Shown: positions 1 to 6,199 of the stretch, piece by piece
Layout of the letters: every line of letters begins with the position of its first letter
Numbering within the stretch: position 1 is the first letter of the stretch
NCBI GenBank assembly: GCA_015491705.1
Contig: WFVK01000308.1
Coordinates: 1-6,223, forward strand
DNA from: Nitrospirota bacterium
GTDB taxonomy: Bacteria; Nitrospirota; Thermodesulfovibrionia; UBA6902
Direction: 5' to 3'
DNA: 6,223 nt
Program-made: the position numbers and the translations under genes
The notes under the pieces: model-generated
Told to the model about the DNA's origin: nothing
Database searches by the model: none
What the model saw: the letters and a program-made list of their open reading frames with translations, nothing else

Positions 1-33
1 AGATATTATTATGAGACTGTTAATAACGGCAAT

Positions 34-1272
34 TCAGTGTATATTGCACTGTATCTCCAGGCCTTCCTGCAGGAGGGTCGCCTCTTCGAGCAGGTCGCGG
101 GCGTCTTTGTTCCCCGGGGCTCTCTGCAGGACCTTTTTGGTCAGTGATATGGATTCGCAGGGTGACTGTTCGTCATGGAGGAGATAGGCCGCCTCGGTGA
201 TCATGGGTGAGATGAGCCTGTCGATCTTTTTATTGGCAACGGCGGAGCCGGGTTTTAACACCAGGACTCTGCTGAATTCATCATATGCGCGTCCGTACTT
301 CCTTTCCATGTAAAACTCTTCCCCTTTTTTCAGGGAAGACAGAATCTCCCTTGCTGTCTTCAGCCGTTCGGATGCATCCCTGTGAGCGGGGTTTTTCTGA
401 AGTACCTTCTGAAATTCCCCGATGGCCTCGGAGAACTTCTCCTCTCTGAAAAGCCTTTCGCCGCTGTTGAAAAGATCCTCTATGGCCTTCTCTTCCCGCA
501 GCCTGGCCAGTTTCAGGGACTCCGATTCCCCCGCCTGTTCCTCCGCTTTCTCAACCGGTTCAGCCTGCGCTTTCTCTTTAACGGCTTCAGGCTGCGCCTC
601 TGGCGGTTTCTCCGGCAGGGGGGGCGGTGTTTTCTCTTTCTTCTCCGCCTCTTCCGGAAGCGGGATCATGATCTGCTGCCCCACGGATACGTTATTGACA
701 TCCCTGATATTGTTGAAATCCGCTATAACACGGTATTTCATTTTGTCCCCGTAGTATCTCCTGGCCAGTATGGACAGGCTTTCCCCCGGCTTAAGTGTGT
801 GCAATATATAGCGTTTCCCCTTTAAGGCCTGCCCCTGCACCGGAGGAGAACGAAAGCTGACGCTGGAAAGTCTCCTCAGATAAGCGAGCACCCCGGTGTT
901 TTCAGGGTCCAGGAAAAAGGCCAGCAGGAATTCCTTTTCAGCCTTCCGCGGCTCCCCCTTCTGCATGTAATATTTTCCCAGTATAAAGTGCCTCCGCACA
1001 GCTTCCTGCAGGCCCTCTTCAAGCTTCCTGATACTGTCCCGCAGATTCCGGTTGTCCGGCTCCAGTTCCTGGAGTTCCTTCATCGTCCGCAGGGCCTTTT
1101 TGAATTCCTTTCTGTCTTCATAGTCTCTGAGCAGTGCCGTCTTCTCCTGTATCTGCTGCCGCCGCTCTGTACCGGCTACCTGCAGGTTTGCACACCCTGC
1201 CGCTGTTATCACCATGAAAACAAAACAGACAATGCACGTTAATCTTCTCAATACCGTTTCCCCTGTCTTCAT
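34..1272 (-). CDS. LysM- and TPR-containing envelope lipoprotein
   Basis: Predicted lipid-anchored envelope protein of 412 residues that probably binds peptidoglycan and acts as a scaffold. A hydrophobic signal segment (residues 11-25) ends in a lipobox with Cys27 (A-A-G-C); the next residue is Ala, which by the E. coli Lol rule would favour the outer membrane. TPR-like helical repeats follow at about 49-85 and 95-130. A LysM domain lies at about 154-205 (begins RYILHTLKPGESL, ends VGQQIMIPLP); LysM domains bind N-acetylglucosamine glycans. A Pro/Glu/Lys-rich linker covers about 206-250, and more TPR-like repeats fill about 264-400. The ATG at 1272 lies 3 bp after the deacetylase stop and has no Shine-Dalgarno. 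The TTG at 1251 (residue 8) has AGGGGA seven bases upstream and gives a more compact signal peptide, so it may be the true start. It is the last gene of the cluster seen here. The exact role is unknown; domain calls are by eye. Confidence 0.85.
   Translation of the reverse strand: MKTGETVLRRLTCIVCFVFMVITAAGCANLQVAGTERRQQIQEKTALLRDYEDRKEFKKALRTMKELQELEPDNRNLRDSIRKLEEGLQEAVRRHFILGKYYMQKGEPRKAEKEFLLAFFLDPENTGVLAYLRRLSSVSFRSPPVQGQALKGKRYILHTLKPGESLSILARRYYGDKMKYRVIADFNNIRDVNNVSVGQQIMIPLPEEAEKKEKTPPPLPEKPPEAQPEAVKEKAQAEPVEKAEEQAGESESLKLARLREEKAIEDLFNSGERLFREEKFSEAIGEFQKVLQKNPAHRDASERLKTAREILSSLKKGEEFYMERKYGRAYDEFSRVLVLKPGSAVANKKIDRLISPMITEAAYLLHDEQSPCESISLTKKVLQRAPGNKDARDLLEEATLLQEGLEIQCNIH
1259..1264 (-). 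promoter_or_regulatory. Shine-Dalgarno favouring a TTG start for the LysM/TPR lipoprotein
   Basis: On the minus strand AGGGGA is followed by a 7-nt spacer and then TTG at 1251-1249, in frame with the lipoprotein. The ATG at 1272-1270 has only a pyrimidine-rich CCCCTTTAAGAC before it. Starting at TTG gives a signal peptide opening with Met-Arg-Arg directly before the hydrophobic core, with the lipobox Cys at residue 20. The ATG could still be used by translational coupling, since the upstream stop codon is only 3 bp away. Confidence 0.5.
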
Positions 1273-1275
1273 GTC

Positions 1276-2217
1276 TTAAAGGGGCATTTCAAGCAGATGG
1301 TCATATTGCCCTTCATATATCTTCCGGCGTTCGAAGCTCCGGAGCCTTCTTTTGAATTTTTCGAGGCTTGTGCCTGAAAGAATCTGGATGCGGTTTATTT
1401 CAAAGGGATTGACAAATGAGGGATTGCCCCTTTTAGTCATTATGACCCCCCCTTCCACCTTGGCCCCTACAACCGTCAAGCCCCCTTCATAGCCGTAACT
1501 CCTCGCAGCCTTGATCAGTGCACGGCTGAACTGGCCATACGGGTATGCTATATATTTTGGATCCTTTCCGAGATGCTGTTTTATCAGCTTCTTCGGGAGG
1601 AGCAGTTCCTGCTCCAGCCTTTTCCTGAAGTCCGCGTCTGTCTCGCCACGTTTCTTCCAGGGGATGCCCATACCGTGCGTCTTGGAGTGTACCTGAACGT
1701 CTATACCGTTGTCGCTCATCTCCTTCAGTATCTTCCAGTTCAGGGCCCCGCGGTTATAGGGAGAGATAAAGTCGGTATAAATAAACACCGTTGCAGGCAG
1801 ACCGTATTTTTTAAGTATCGGATACGCCTTCGTATATACCGCCCTCCATCCATCGTCAAATGTTATCACCACGGATTTTTCAGGAAGGCCGTGCTTTAAA
1901 TTTATAAACTCAAAAAAATCCTCAAGGGTGATCACCTGAAAATCACTGTTCTTAAGATAGGCCATCTGCTCCTCAAAGGCCTCCGGTGTAATCTGCATGG
2001 GGGATCTGGGCTTTTCCCTTATGTCATGATATGTGAGGATGGTTACGAGCTGGTAGCCGTCAGGTCTTATCCCGCCTTTGTCATAGGGAAGGAACGAAGG
2101 TGAGGGAAATACGGACGCCTCTTCCGGTTTGCCCTTGACGCCGGCGCAGCCGGATATTAAAAGCACGGCCGCCGCCACTAAAACAACGATTACAAAACCT
2201 CTGCGGTTATACGCCAT
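1276..2217 (-). CDS. polysaccharide deacetylase (NodB-fold) lipoprotein
   Basis: Predicted metal-dependent carbohydrate de-N-acetylase (carbohydrate esterase 4 / NodB homology family), 313 residues, lipid-anchored outside the inner membrane. A signal segment (about 7-23) ends in a lipobox I-S-G-C with Cys24, followed by Ala. NodB motifs are present in order: T-F-D-D-G at 119-123 (D121 the likely catalytic base, D122 a metal ligand), H-S-x-x-H at 177-181 (two metal-binding His) and Y-P-Y-G at 225-228. The opening strand LTYHDI (61-66) and the stretch ITPEAFEEQMAYLK before motif 1 resemble the PgaB-like branch acting on poly-N-acetylglucosamine, but the second PgaB domain is absent. The substrate could be an exopolysaccharide or peptidoglycan; the sequence does not decide. 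The core motifs look intact, so it is probably active. It lies 59 bp after the kinase gene and 3 bp before the LysM/TPR gene, which supports cotranscription. Confidence 0.88.
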   Translation of the reverse strand: MAYNRRGFVIVVLVAAAVLLISGCAGVKGKPEEASVFPSPSFLPYDKGGIRPDGYQLVTILTYHDIREKPRSPMQITPEAFEEQMAYLKNSDFQVITLEDFFEFINLKHGLPEKSVVITFDDGWRAVYTKAYPILKKYGLPATVFIYTDFISPYNRGALNWKILKEMSDNGIDVQVHSKTHGMGIPWKKRGETDADFRKRLEQELLLPKKLIKQHLGKDPKYIAYPYGQFSRALIKAARSYGYEGGLTVVGAKVEGGVIMTKRGNPSFVNPFEINRIQILSGTSLEKFKRRLRSFERRKIYEGQYDHLLEMPL

Positions 2218-2240
2218 CCTTCCCCTCTTTTCTCCTCTCC
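2218..2240 (-). promoter_or_regulatory. purine-only ribosome binding region of the deacetylase gene
   Basis: The 23 nt before the ATG at 2217 are all purine on the mRNA strand. They carry two Shine-Dalgarno-like cores: AGGGG (2226-2222), 4 nt from the start, and AGGAG (2236-2232), 14 nt away. This is the strongest initiation signal in the window and supports the ATG at 2217. Confidence 0.65.
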
Positions 2241-2276
2241 ACCTTCTTAAAGAAATCCCGCCCGTTTATGAACAGT

Positions 2277-3965
2277 CTAAGATTCACCGAATCTTTCCTT
2301 CATGAATGCTGCAAGTGCGGCCTTCGTGTACATGAACCCCGGCGTGACCTTTACAAAGTCTATTATATCCCTGAAAACTTCACCTGCGCTCTGATACCGC
2401 TGCGAAGGGTCCCGCTCCAGCATTTTCATTACAATCCGGTTCAGCTCACCGGGCAGGTCACCCCTTCTCTCCCCTAAAGGCGGGATTTCCGCCTCACAGG
2501 CCAGCCTCAGTATCTCGTGGCTTGTCTCCCCCCGGTAGACCTTGTTCCCGGAAAGCAGTTCGTAAAAGAGGATCCCCAGCGAAAAGATGTCTGACCTGCT
2601 GTCTATATTTCCGCCTGCAGAGGCCTGCTCGGGAGACATGTAATGGAGTTTGCCCTTTACCACGCCGCAGACCGTATTCTTTGACTGTCTCTGCGCGGCC
2701 CTGGCAATGCCGAAATCCACAATCTTCACGTCACCTTCGAGGGAAACCAGGATATTCTGGGGGCTGATATCCCTGTGCACTATGTTCAGGGGCTTCCCGC
2801 TGAAATCATCTGTCTTCTTGTGGGCATAATCCAGTCCCTTGCACACCTCCGACACCACGTAAAGCGCAAGACCGACCGGTATATCACCACCCGCCCTTTT
2901 CATAATGGACAGGAGGTTTTCACCTCTAATATACTCCATGGCGATAAAGTATGTTCCCATTACATTGCCGAAGTCATGGAGCGTGGCTATATTGGGATGG
3001 CGAAGCTGGGATACCAGATTGGCCTCGTCAAGCAGTGCAGAGATGTACTCCGTATCATCCGCCTTCTCGGAAAGTATGCGCTTGAGCGCCACCCTCATCC
3101 TGAAATCCCCCACTTCTTTCCTTGCGACAAAGAGCTCTCCCATGCCGCCTGATGCAATCTTTTTCTCCAGCACATAGGCGCCGATACGGTTGCCGTCTGA
3201 TTCAGGGAGAGCCGCCTTTCTTTTCCTGTCCATCCTGTCCTTTAAAACGACAAGTGCGATGACAGAGAGAAACACTGAAACCGCCGCCGCCCAGAGCGCA
3301 ATCTTTCTTCTTTCCAGTGCCTTTTCCACTTCCCTGAACGGGAGGCCGAAGTGGAAAGAGCCGATCTTTATCCTGTTTTTCCCCTGGCCGTAATAAATGG
3401 GAGAGGAGAAGTCAACGATGTATCCGCCGGCCTTGCTGTCCATGAAGCGCAGCGCCGTGAATTTTTCCCCTTGCCGGAAAATCCTGTCCCCTTCAACCGG
3501 ATTATAAAGACCGCCGACCAGTCTTTCATCACTATGGGCCCTGATTCTTCCGTTCTTGACATCCGTGATCAATGCATAGTTTATCACGCGGTTTTTCGAG
3601 ATTCCCTGGATAATCGCCTTTAATTTAAAGAGCGCCTCGATCTGCCAGTCATCCCGCCTCGAACGGGCGCGGGCCAGCCAGTTGGCGGCCTCATTTTCAG
3701 GGAATACTTCAATGATGTATTTCCCGCTGTTGATCAGGCCCTGCCTGGCGCTGTTCACCTGGTTCGTTGTCAGAAAGGCAGTTCCTGCAATAACTATCAG
3801 GCCGGCAGGGATGATGATATAAAGGATCTTTTTCTGTCTCCCCAGCACGGGCCGGAGGCCGGAAACCATCCGCAGGTTCAGAAATCCCCGCAGTTTTGTC
3901 CTGATACTGCTGGTCTTGTTTTTTATAAATGTTGTGGACTGCTGAAGAATCGTTCCGAATTCCAT
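2277..3965 (-). CDS. transmembrane Ser/Thr protein kinase with extracytoplasmic Cache-like sensor
   Basis: Predicted inner-membrane receptor kinase, 562 residues. A cytoplasmic N-terminus (1-46) precedes transmembrane segment 1 (about 47-67). An external domain of about 150 residues (68-221) looks like a Cache/PAS-like ligand sensor: ITDVKNGRIRAHSDERLVG at 133-151 matches the D-x-x-G-R-x-x-A-H-S-D-x-x-x-x-G pattern, and IGSFHFGLPF (201-210) resembles its closing strand. Transmembrane segment 2 is about 222-242, with no HAMP domain before the kinase (about 262-536). Kinase residues seen: glycine loop IASGGMG 270-276, Lys295 in VALK, helix-C Glu314, H397-R398-D399 and Asn404, D417-F418-G419, S-P-E 444-446, Asp459. 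The first loop glycine is Ala271, and the catalytic-loop Lys after HRD is Ser401 (HRDISPQN), as is usual in myxobacterial-type kinases, so this is not a pseudokinase. The C-terminal TKAALAAFMKERFGE also resembles that group. The ATG at 3965 lacks a clear Shine-Dalgarno. First gene of the operon; targets unknown. Confidence 0.9.
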   Translation of the reverse strand: MEFGTILQQSTTFIKNKTSSIRTKLRGFLNLRMVSGLRPVLGRQKKILYIIIPAGLIVIAGTAFLTTNQVNSARQGLINSGKYIIEVFPENEAANWLARARSRRDDWQIEALFKLKAIIQGISKNRVINYALITDVKNGRIRAHSDERLVGGLYNPVEGDRIFRQGEKFTALRFMDSKAGGYIVDFSSPIYYGQGKNRIKIGSFHFGLPFREVEKALERRKIALWAAAVSVFLSVIALVVLKDRMDRKRKAALPESDGNRIGAYVLEKKIASGGMGELFVARKEVGDFRMRVALKRILSEKADDTEYISALLDEANLVSQLRHPNIATLHDFGNVMGTYFIAMEYIRGENLLSIMKRAGGDIPVGLALYVVSEVCKGLDYAHKKTDDFSGKPLNIVHRDISPQNILVSLEGDVKIVDFGIARAAQRQSKNTVCGVVKGKLHYMSPEQASAGGNIDSRSDIFSLGILFYELLSGNKVYRGETSHEILRLACEAEIPPLGERRGDLPGELNRIVMKMLERDPSQRYQSAGEVFRDIIDFVKVTPGFMYTKAALAAFMKERFGES

Positions 3966-4013
3966 GGATGCTTCATAACCGATACATGAGCTTACAGCGA
4001 CATTGATCCTGCA

Positions 4014-4087
4014 GTTACATAAAACACCGCGGGCGGGCGTGAAAGAGCCTGAAGGTTTACTGCAGGCCTCCCGCCGGTTTATGCAAC
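4014..4087. repeat. long imperfect palindrome with GTTRCATAAAC feet (unit A)
   Basis: The left foot GTTACATAAAAC (4014-4025) is complemented by the right foot GTTTATGCAAC (4077-4087; reverse complement GTTGCATAAAC). Inside are nested stems GGCGGG (4032-4037) with CCCGCC (4070-4075), and GCCTG (4047-4051) with CAGGC (4063-4067) around an 11-nt loop. The nested layout and the recurrence of the foot sequence beyond glgA suggest a dispersed hairpin repeat of REP or MITE type. It would lie in the kinase mRNA leader if the promoter at 4124-4152 is real. Confidence 0.65.
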
Positions 4088-4123
4088 ATTTTAAGGACTA
4101 TTCAGTTGTAAATATCAGTCTAA

Positions 4124-4152
4124 AATATACCATAGTGCACATCTGAATACAA
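4124..4152 (-). promoter_or_regulatory. candidate sigma70-type promoter of the kinase operon
   Basis: Minus strand: TTGTAT (4152-4147) as a weak -35, a 17-nt spacer, then TATATT (4129-4124) as -10. TGG immediately before it forms an extended -10, which can compensate for a poor -35. Transcription would begin near 4117, giving a leader of about 150 nt that includes hairpin unit A. This rests on pattern matching only. Confidence 0.4.
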
Positions 4153-4255
4153 GAAAGAATGAAAAACCATACAGTTGCATGAACGGAAAAAGGGAGACTC
4201 AGGTTGTATCCCGCCCTGACATGTGATATATTGTATTCTGATGCCGGATAAAGAG

Positions 4256-4267
4256 GGCAGGCCTGCC
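4256..4267. promoter_or_regulatory. 12-bp perfect palindrome upstream of glgA
   Basis: GGCAGGCCTGCC is a perfect palindrome occupying the -35 zone relative to the -10-like box at 4285-4290. It also lies between a weaker inverted pair, GCCGG (4243-4247) and CCGGC (4266-4270), so the stretch 4243-4270 can form a hairpin. It could be an operator for a dimeric regulator or a remnant of another hairpin repeat; the sequence does not decide. Confidence 0.4.
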
Positions 4268-4284
4268 GGCTCCTGTATAGCCTA

Positions 4285-4290
4285 TATAAT
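4285..4290 (+). promoter_or_regulatory. candidate -10 box for glgA
   Basis: A perfect TATAAT lies in the AT-rich tract 4283-4300, about 42 bp before the glgA start codon. No recognisable -35 is found 16-18 bp upstream; that position is filled by a GC-rich palindrome. If real, the promoter would probably need an activator. AT-rich DNA produces such boxes by chance, so confidence is modest. Confidence 0.35.
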
Positions 4291-4332
4291 TATAAAATAT
4301 GGAACAATAAGATCATACAGGCTGCGGAAGAT

Positions 4333-5808
4333 ATGTTTATTGTAATGATTACACCGGAATGCGCCCCGGCGGCCAAAGTGGGCGGCCTGGGCGACGTGGT
4401 CTTCGGGCTGAGCCGCGAGCTTGAGATCAGGGGAAATGATGTTGAGATAATTCTCCCCAAGTATGACTGCATGCGATATGACCATATTTATGCGCTTCAG
4501 GCGGCCTACAACGATCTCTGGGTTCCGTACTACGGCCAGTGGGTGCACTGCACGGTATATTTCGGATTCGTCCACGGCCGCAAGTGTTTCTTCATAGAAC
4601 CCCATTCCGACAGGAATTTTTTCAACCGCGGGATATTCTACGGCCATCACGACGACCCCGAGCGCTTTGCCTTTTTCTGCAGGGCGGCGCTTGAATTCAT
4701 GCTGAAGTCAAACAAGCACCCGGACATCATACACTGCCATGACTGGCAGACAGGTCTTGTGCCCGTCCTTTTATTCGACATATACAAATATACAGGGATG
4801 TCCCATCCCCGCGTGTGCTATACCCTGCACAACATGAAGCACCAGGGTGTGACGGGGGAATTTATCCTGCGCGAGGTGGGCCTGGACAATACCGGCTACT
4901 ATATGCATTACGACCGTCTGCAGGACAATTTCAACCCCTTCGGAATCAATCTGATGAAAGGGGGGATTGTATACTCGAACTTTGTCACCACCGTATCACC
5001 CACGTACGCGGATGAGATAAAATATTCGGACCAGAATTTCGGGCTCGGCCACACGCTTCATATACATGCCGTTAAATTCGGAGGTGTGTTAAACGGTATT
5101 GATTATGATGTATGGAATCCCGAGATCGACAAATACATCCCGTATAATTACGGGATCGGCAATGTGGAGGCCAAGTACGGAAACAAGGAATCGCTCCGCC
5201 ACAGGCTGCTGCTGCGCCAGGAATTCAAGCCGGTCATTGCATATATAGGCAGGCTGGACAGCCAGAAAGGGGTGCATCTCATCAGGCATGCCATCTTCTA
5301 CGCACTGCAGCGGGGCTGCCAGTTCGTGCTCCTTGGTTCAGGGCCTGATCATGAAATCAACAACTATTTCCTGCACCTGAAGCACCAGTTGAATGACAAT
5401 CCCGACTGCCATCTTGAAATAGGGTACAACGAGGAGCTTGCCCATCTGATTTATGCAGGCGCGGACATGATAATTGTACCCAGCCTCTTTGAACCCTGCG
5501 GGCTGACCCAGATGATCGCCATGAAATACGGCACCGTACCCATTGTCAGGCATACCGGAGGGCTGGCCGATACGGTGTTCGACGCCGACTATGCGCACAA
5601 GCCCTATCATGAACGCAATGGATATGTATTTCATCATTTCAATTACGAGGGTCTGGAATCAGCCATGAGCCGCGCGATCGGTATGTGGTATTCGTATCCG
5701 CAGTATTTCAGGGAGCTTATGATCAACGGAATGAGGTACGATTATTCATGGAAAAATCCGGGCGGGCATTACCTGAACATCTATGAATACATCCGTGACA
5801 AAACCTGA
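4333..5808 (+). CDS. glgA: glycogen (starch) synthase, GlgA2-like, GT5 family
   Basis: Retaining glucosyltransferase of 491 residues that extends alpha-1,4-glucan chains from a nucleotide-glucose donor (usually ADP-glucose) in the cytoplasm, the elongation step of glycogen synthesis. It has the two Rossmann-like domains of GT-B enzymes. Seen: donor-binding K-V-G-G-L at 15-19, C-H-D-W-Q-T at 135-140 with the conserved His136, GVLNGIDYDVWNP at 251-263, YIGRLDSQKG at 304-313 (Arg307 and Lys312 match E. coli Arg300 and Lys305), and FEPCGLTQ at 386-393 (Glu387, Cys389). Stretches such as GLSRELEIRG, LPKYDCMRYDHI and NPDCHLEIG recall the cyanobacterial GlgA2 / plant SSIII-SSIV branch rather than E. 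coli GlgA. Length is normal for bacterial enzymes. The ATG at 4333 puts nine residues through the first conserved Glu, as in homologues, but GGAAG lies only 2 nt before it, a poor ribosome site. It is transcribed away from the kinase operon, with no other glycogen gene in view. Confidence 0.96.
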   Translation: MFIVMITPECAPAAKVGGLGDVVFGLSRELEIRGNDVEIILPKYDCMRYDHIYALQAAYNDLWVPYYGQWVHCTVYFGFVHGRKCFFIEPHSDRNFFNRGIFYGHHDDPERFAFFCRAALEFMLKSNKHPDIIHCHDWQTGLVPVLLFDIYKYTGMSHPRVCYTLHNMKHQGVTGEFILREVGLDNTGYYMHYDRLQDNFNPFGINLMKGGIVYSNFVTTVSPTYADEIKYSDQNFGLGHTLHIHAVKFGGVLNGIDYDVWNPEIDKYIPYNYGIGNVEAKYGNKESLRHRLLLRQEFKPVIAYIGRLDSQKGVHLIRHAIFYALQRGCQFVLLGSGPDHEINNYFLHLKHQLNDNPDCHLEIGYNEELAHLIYAGADMIIVPSLFEPCGLTQMIAMKYGTVPIVRHTGGLADTVFDADYAHKPYHERNGYVFHHFNYEGLESAMSRAIGMWYSYPQYFRELMINGMRYDYSWKNPGGHYLNIYEYIRDKT

Positions 5809-5827
5809 CCGCCGCCTCACGGCTCCT

Positions 5828-5868
5828 GCATAAACCTTATCCCCGCAGGCTCCGCTGCCTGTTTATGC
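5828..5868. repeat. hairpin repeat unit B downstream of glgA, possible weak terminator
   Basis: GCATAAAC (5828-5835) is the exact reverse complement of GTTTATGC (5861-5868). An inner stem, CAGGC (5846-5850) with GCCTG (5857-5861), closes a 6-nt loop. The outer feet match those of unit A upstream of glgA. The inner stem followed by TTTAT, 19 nt after the glgA stop codon region begins to diverge into this repeat, could act as a weak intrinsic terminator, but the T-run is short and interrupted. Confidence 0.55.
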
Positions 5869-5883
5869 TACATTAAACCTTAC

Positions 5884-5924
5884 AGTTGCATAACACCATC
5901 GCCCGCATGCCGGAGAGCCCGGCG
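5884..5924. repeat. repeat unit C: CAGTTGCATAAC foot plus GC hairpin
   Basis: The foot CAGTTGCATAAC (5884-5895 region) matches the unit A feet. It is followed by GCCGG (5909-5913), a 5-nt loop and CCGGC (5919-5923). GGAGAGCCCGGCG (5912-5924) is the perfect 13-bp reverse complement of 6200-6212, so this unit is probably the left end of a larger inverted-repeat structure running to the window edge. Confidence 0.5.
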
Positions 5925-5980
5925 GAAAAGCTTTATCTGCGATTCCCTGAGGAAATATCAGCACGGCATGTTATAAAGTA

Positions 5981-6095
5981 ACCCCTCCCGGCCTCCCCTT
6001 AACTTAAGGGGAGGAGGTAACCCCCTTAATCCCCCTTAAACCAAGGGGGAAATATATCCCCCCTCTTAGGTTAAGAGGGGCAGGGGGAGTTATCC
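5981..6095. repeat. cluster of three C/G-rich hairpins
   Basis: Hairpin 1 has a perfect 11-bp stem: CCTCCCCTTAA (5992-6002) with 6004-6014. Hairpin 2 pairs CCCCCTT (6031-6037) with AAGGGGG (6043-6049) around AAACC. Hairpin 3 pairs CCCCTCTTA (6060-6068) with TAAGAGGGG (6072-6080) around GGT. CCCCCTTAA is also a direct repeat at 6021-6029 and 6031-6039. TAACCCCTCCC at the left edge and GGGGGAGTTA at the right edge form loose outer arms. No T-run follows any stem, so these are not typical intrinsic terminators. They look like an intergenic multi-hairpin repeat, as seen in many environmental bacterial genomes. Confidence 0.65.
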
Positions 6096-6149
6096 GATTA
6101 ATTTCTCCTCCTGCAATAAAGACTTATTTTCAGTACCCCTTCGCCTTAT

Positions 6150-6187
6150 AACCCTTGAACCCTGAACCGGCTAACCCCTGAACCTCA
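6150..6187. repeat. degenerate short tandem repeat (AACCCTTG / AACCCTG type)
   Basis: The core AACCCTTGAACCCTGAACC repeats a unit of about 7 nt (GAACCCT), followed after a short break by AACCCCTGAACCTC. The repeat is short and imperfect; it may be replication-slippage DNA with no function. Confidence 0.45.
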
Positions 6188-6199
6188 AACAGGGTTTTA

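Larger units (their letters stand above)
3966..4332. other. divergent intergenic region between the kinase operon and glgA
   Basis: These 367 bp hold no convincing gene. They contain a 74-bp hairpin repeat (4014-4087), two further copies of the CAGTTG-type motif (4103-4112 and 4172-4184), a candidate minus-strand promoter (4124-4152), a 12-bp palindrome (4256-4267) and an AT-rich tract with a -10-like box (4283-4300) in front of glgA. Both divergent genes must be transcribed from here unless their promoters lie elsewhere. Confidence 0.8.

Noticed and set aside
382..825. Plus-strand open frames opposite the LysM/TPR gene (382-825, 422-754, 988-1242)
   Set aside because: They are antisense to a clear lipoprotein gene. 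Their composition is what reverse translation of Lys/Glu-rich codons gives (Phe, Leu, Ser, Arg), with no recognisable domain.
2775..3393. Plus-strand open frames opposite the kinase gene
   Set aside because: The minus-strand frame has a full set of kinase motifs; the opposing frames have none and no ribosome sites of note.
2277..3965. Kinase as an inactive pseudokinase
   Set aside because: VALK lysine, helix-C Glu, HRD, Asn404 and DFG are all present; the Ser and Ala substitutions are normal for the myxobacterial-type group.
4345..4347. Alternative glgA start at the second ATG (residue 5)
   Set aside because: It would remove the first beta-strand residues that homologues keep before the KxGGL motif, although its distance to GGAAG (14 nt) is no worse than that of the first ATG (2 nt).
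4282..4650. Minus-strand frames opposite the start of glgA
   Set aside because: They overlap conserved GlgA motifs and show no family resemblance.
4815..5015. Plus-strand short frame within glgA
   Set aside because: It is out of frame within a strongly conserved enzyme and has no motif of its own.
5992..6080. Rho-independent terminators at the C/G-rich hairpins
   Set aside because: None of the three stems is followed by a run of T on either strand; they fit an intergenic repeat better.
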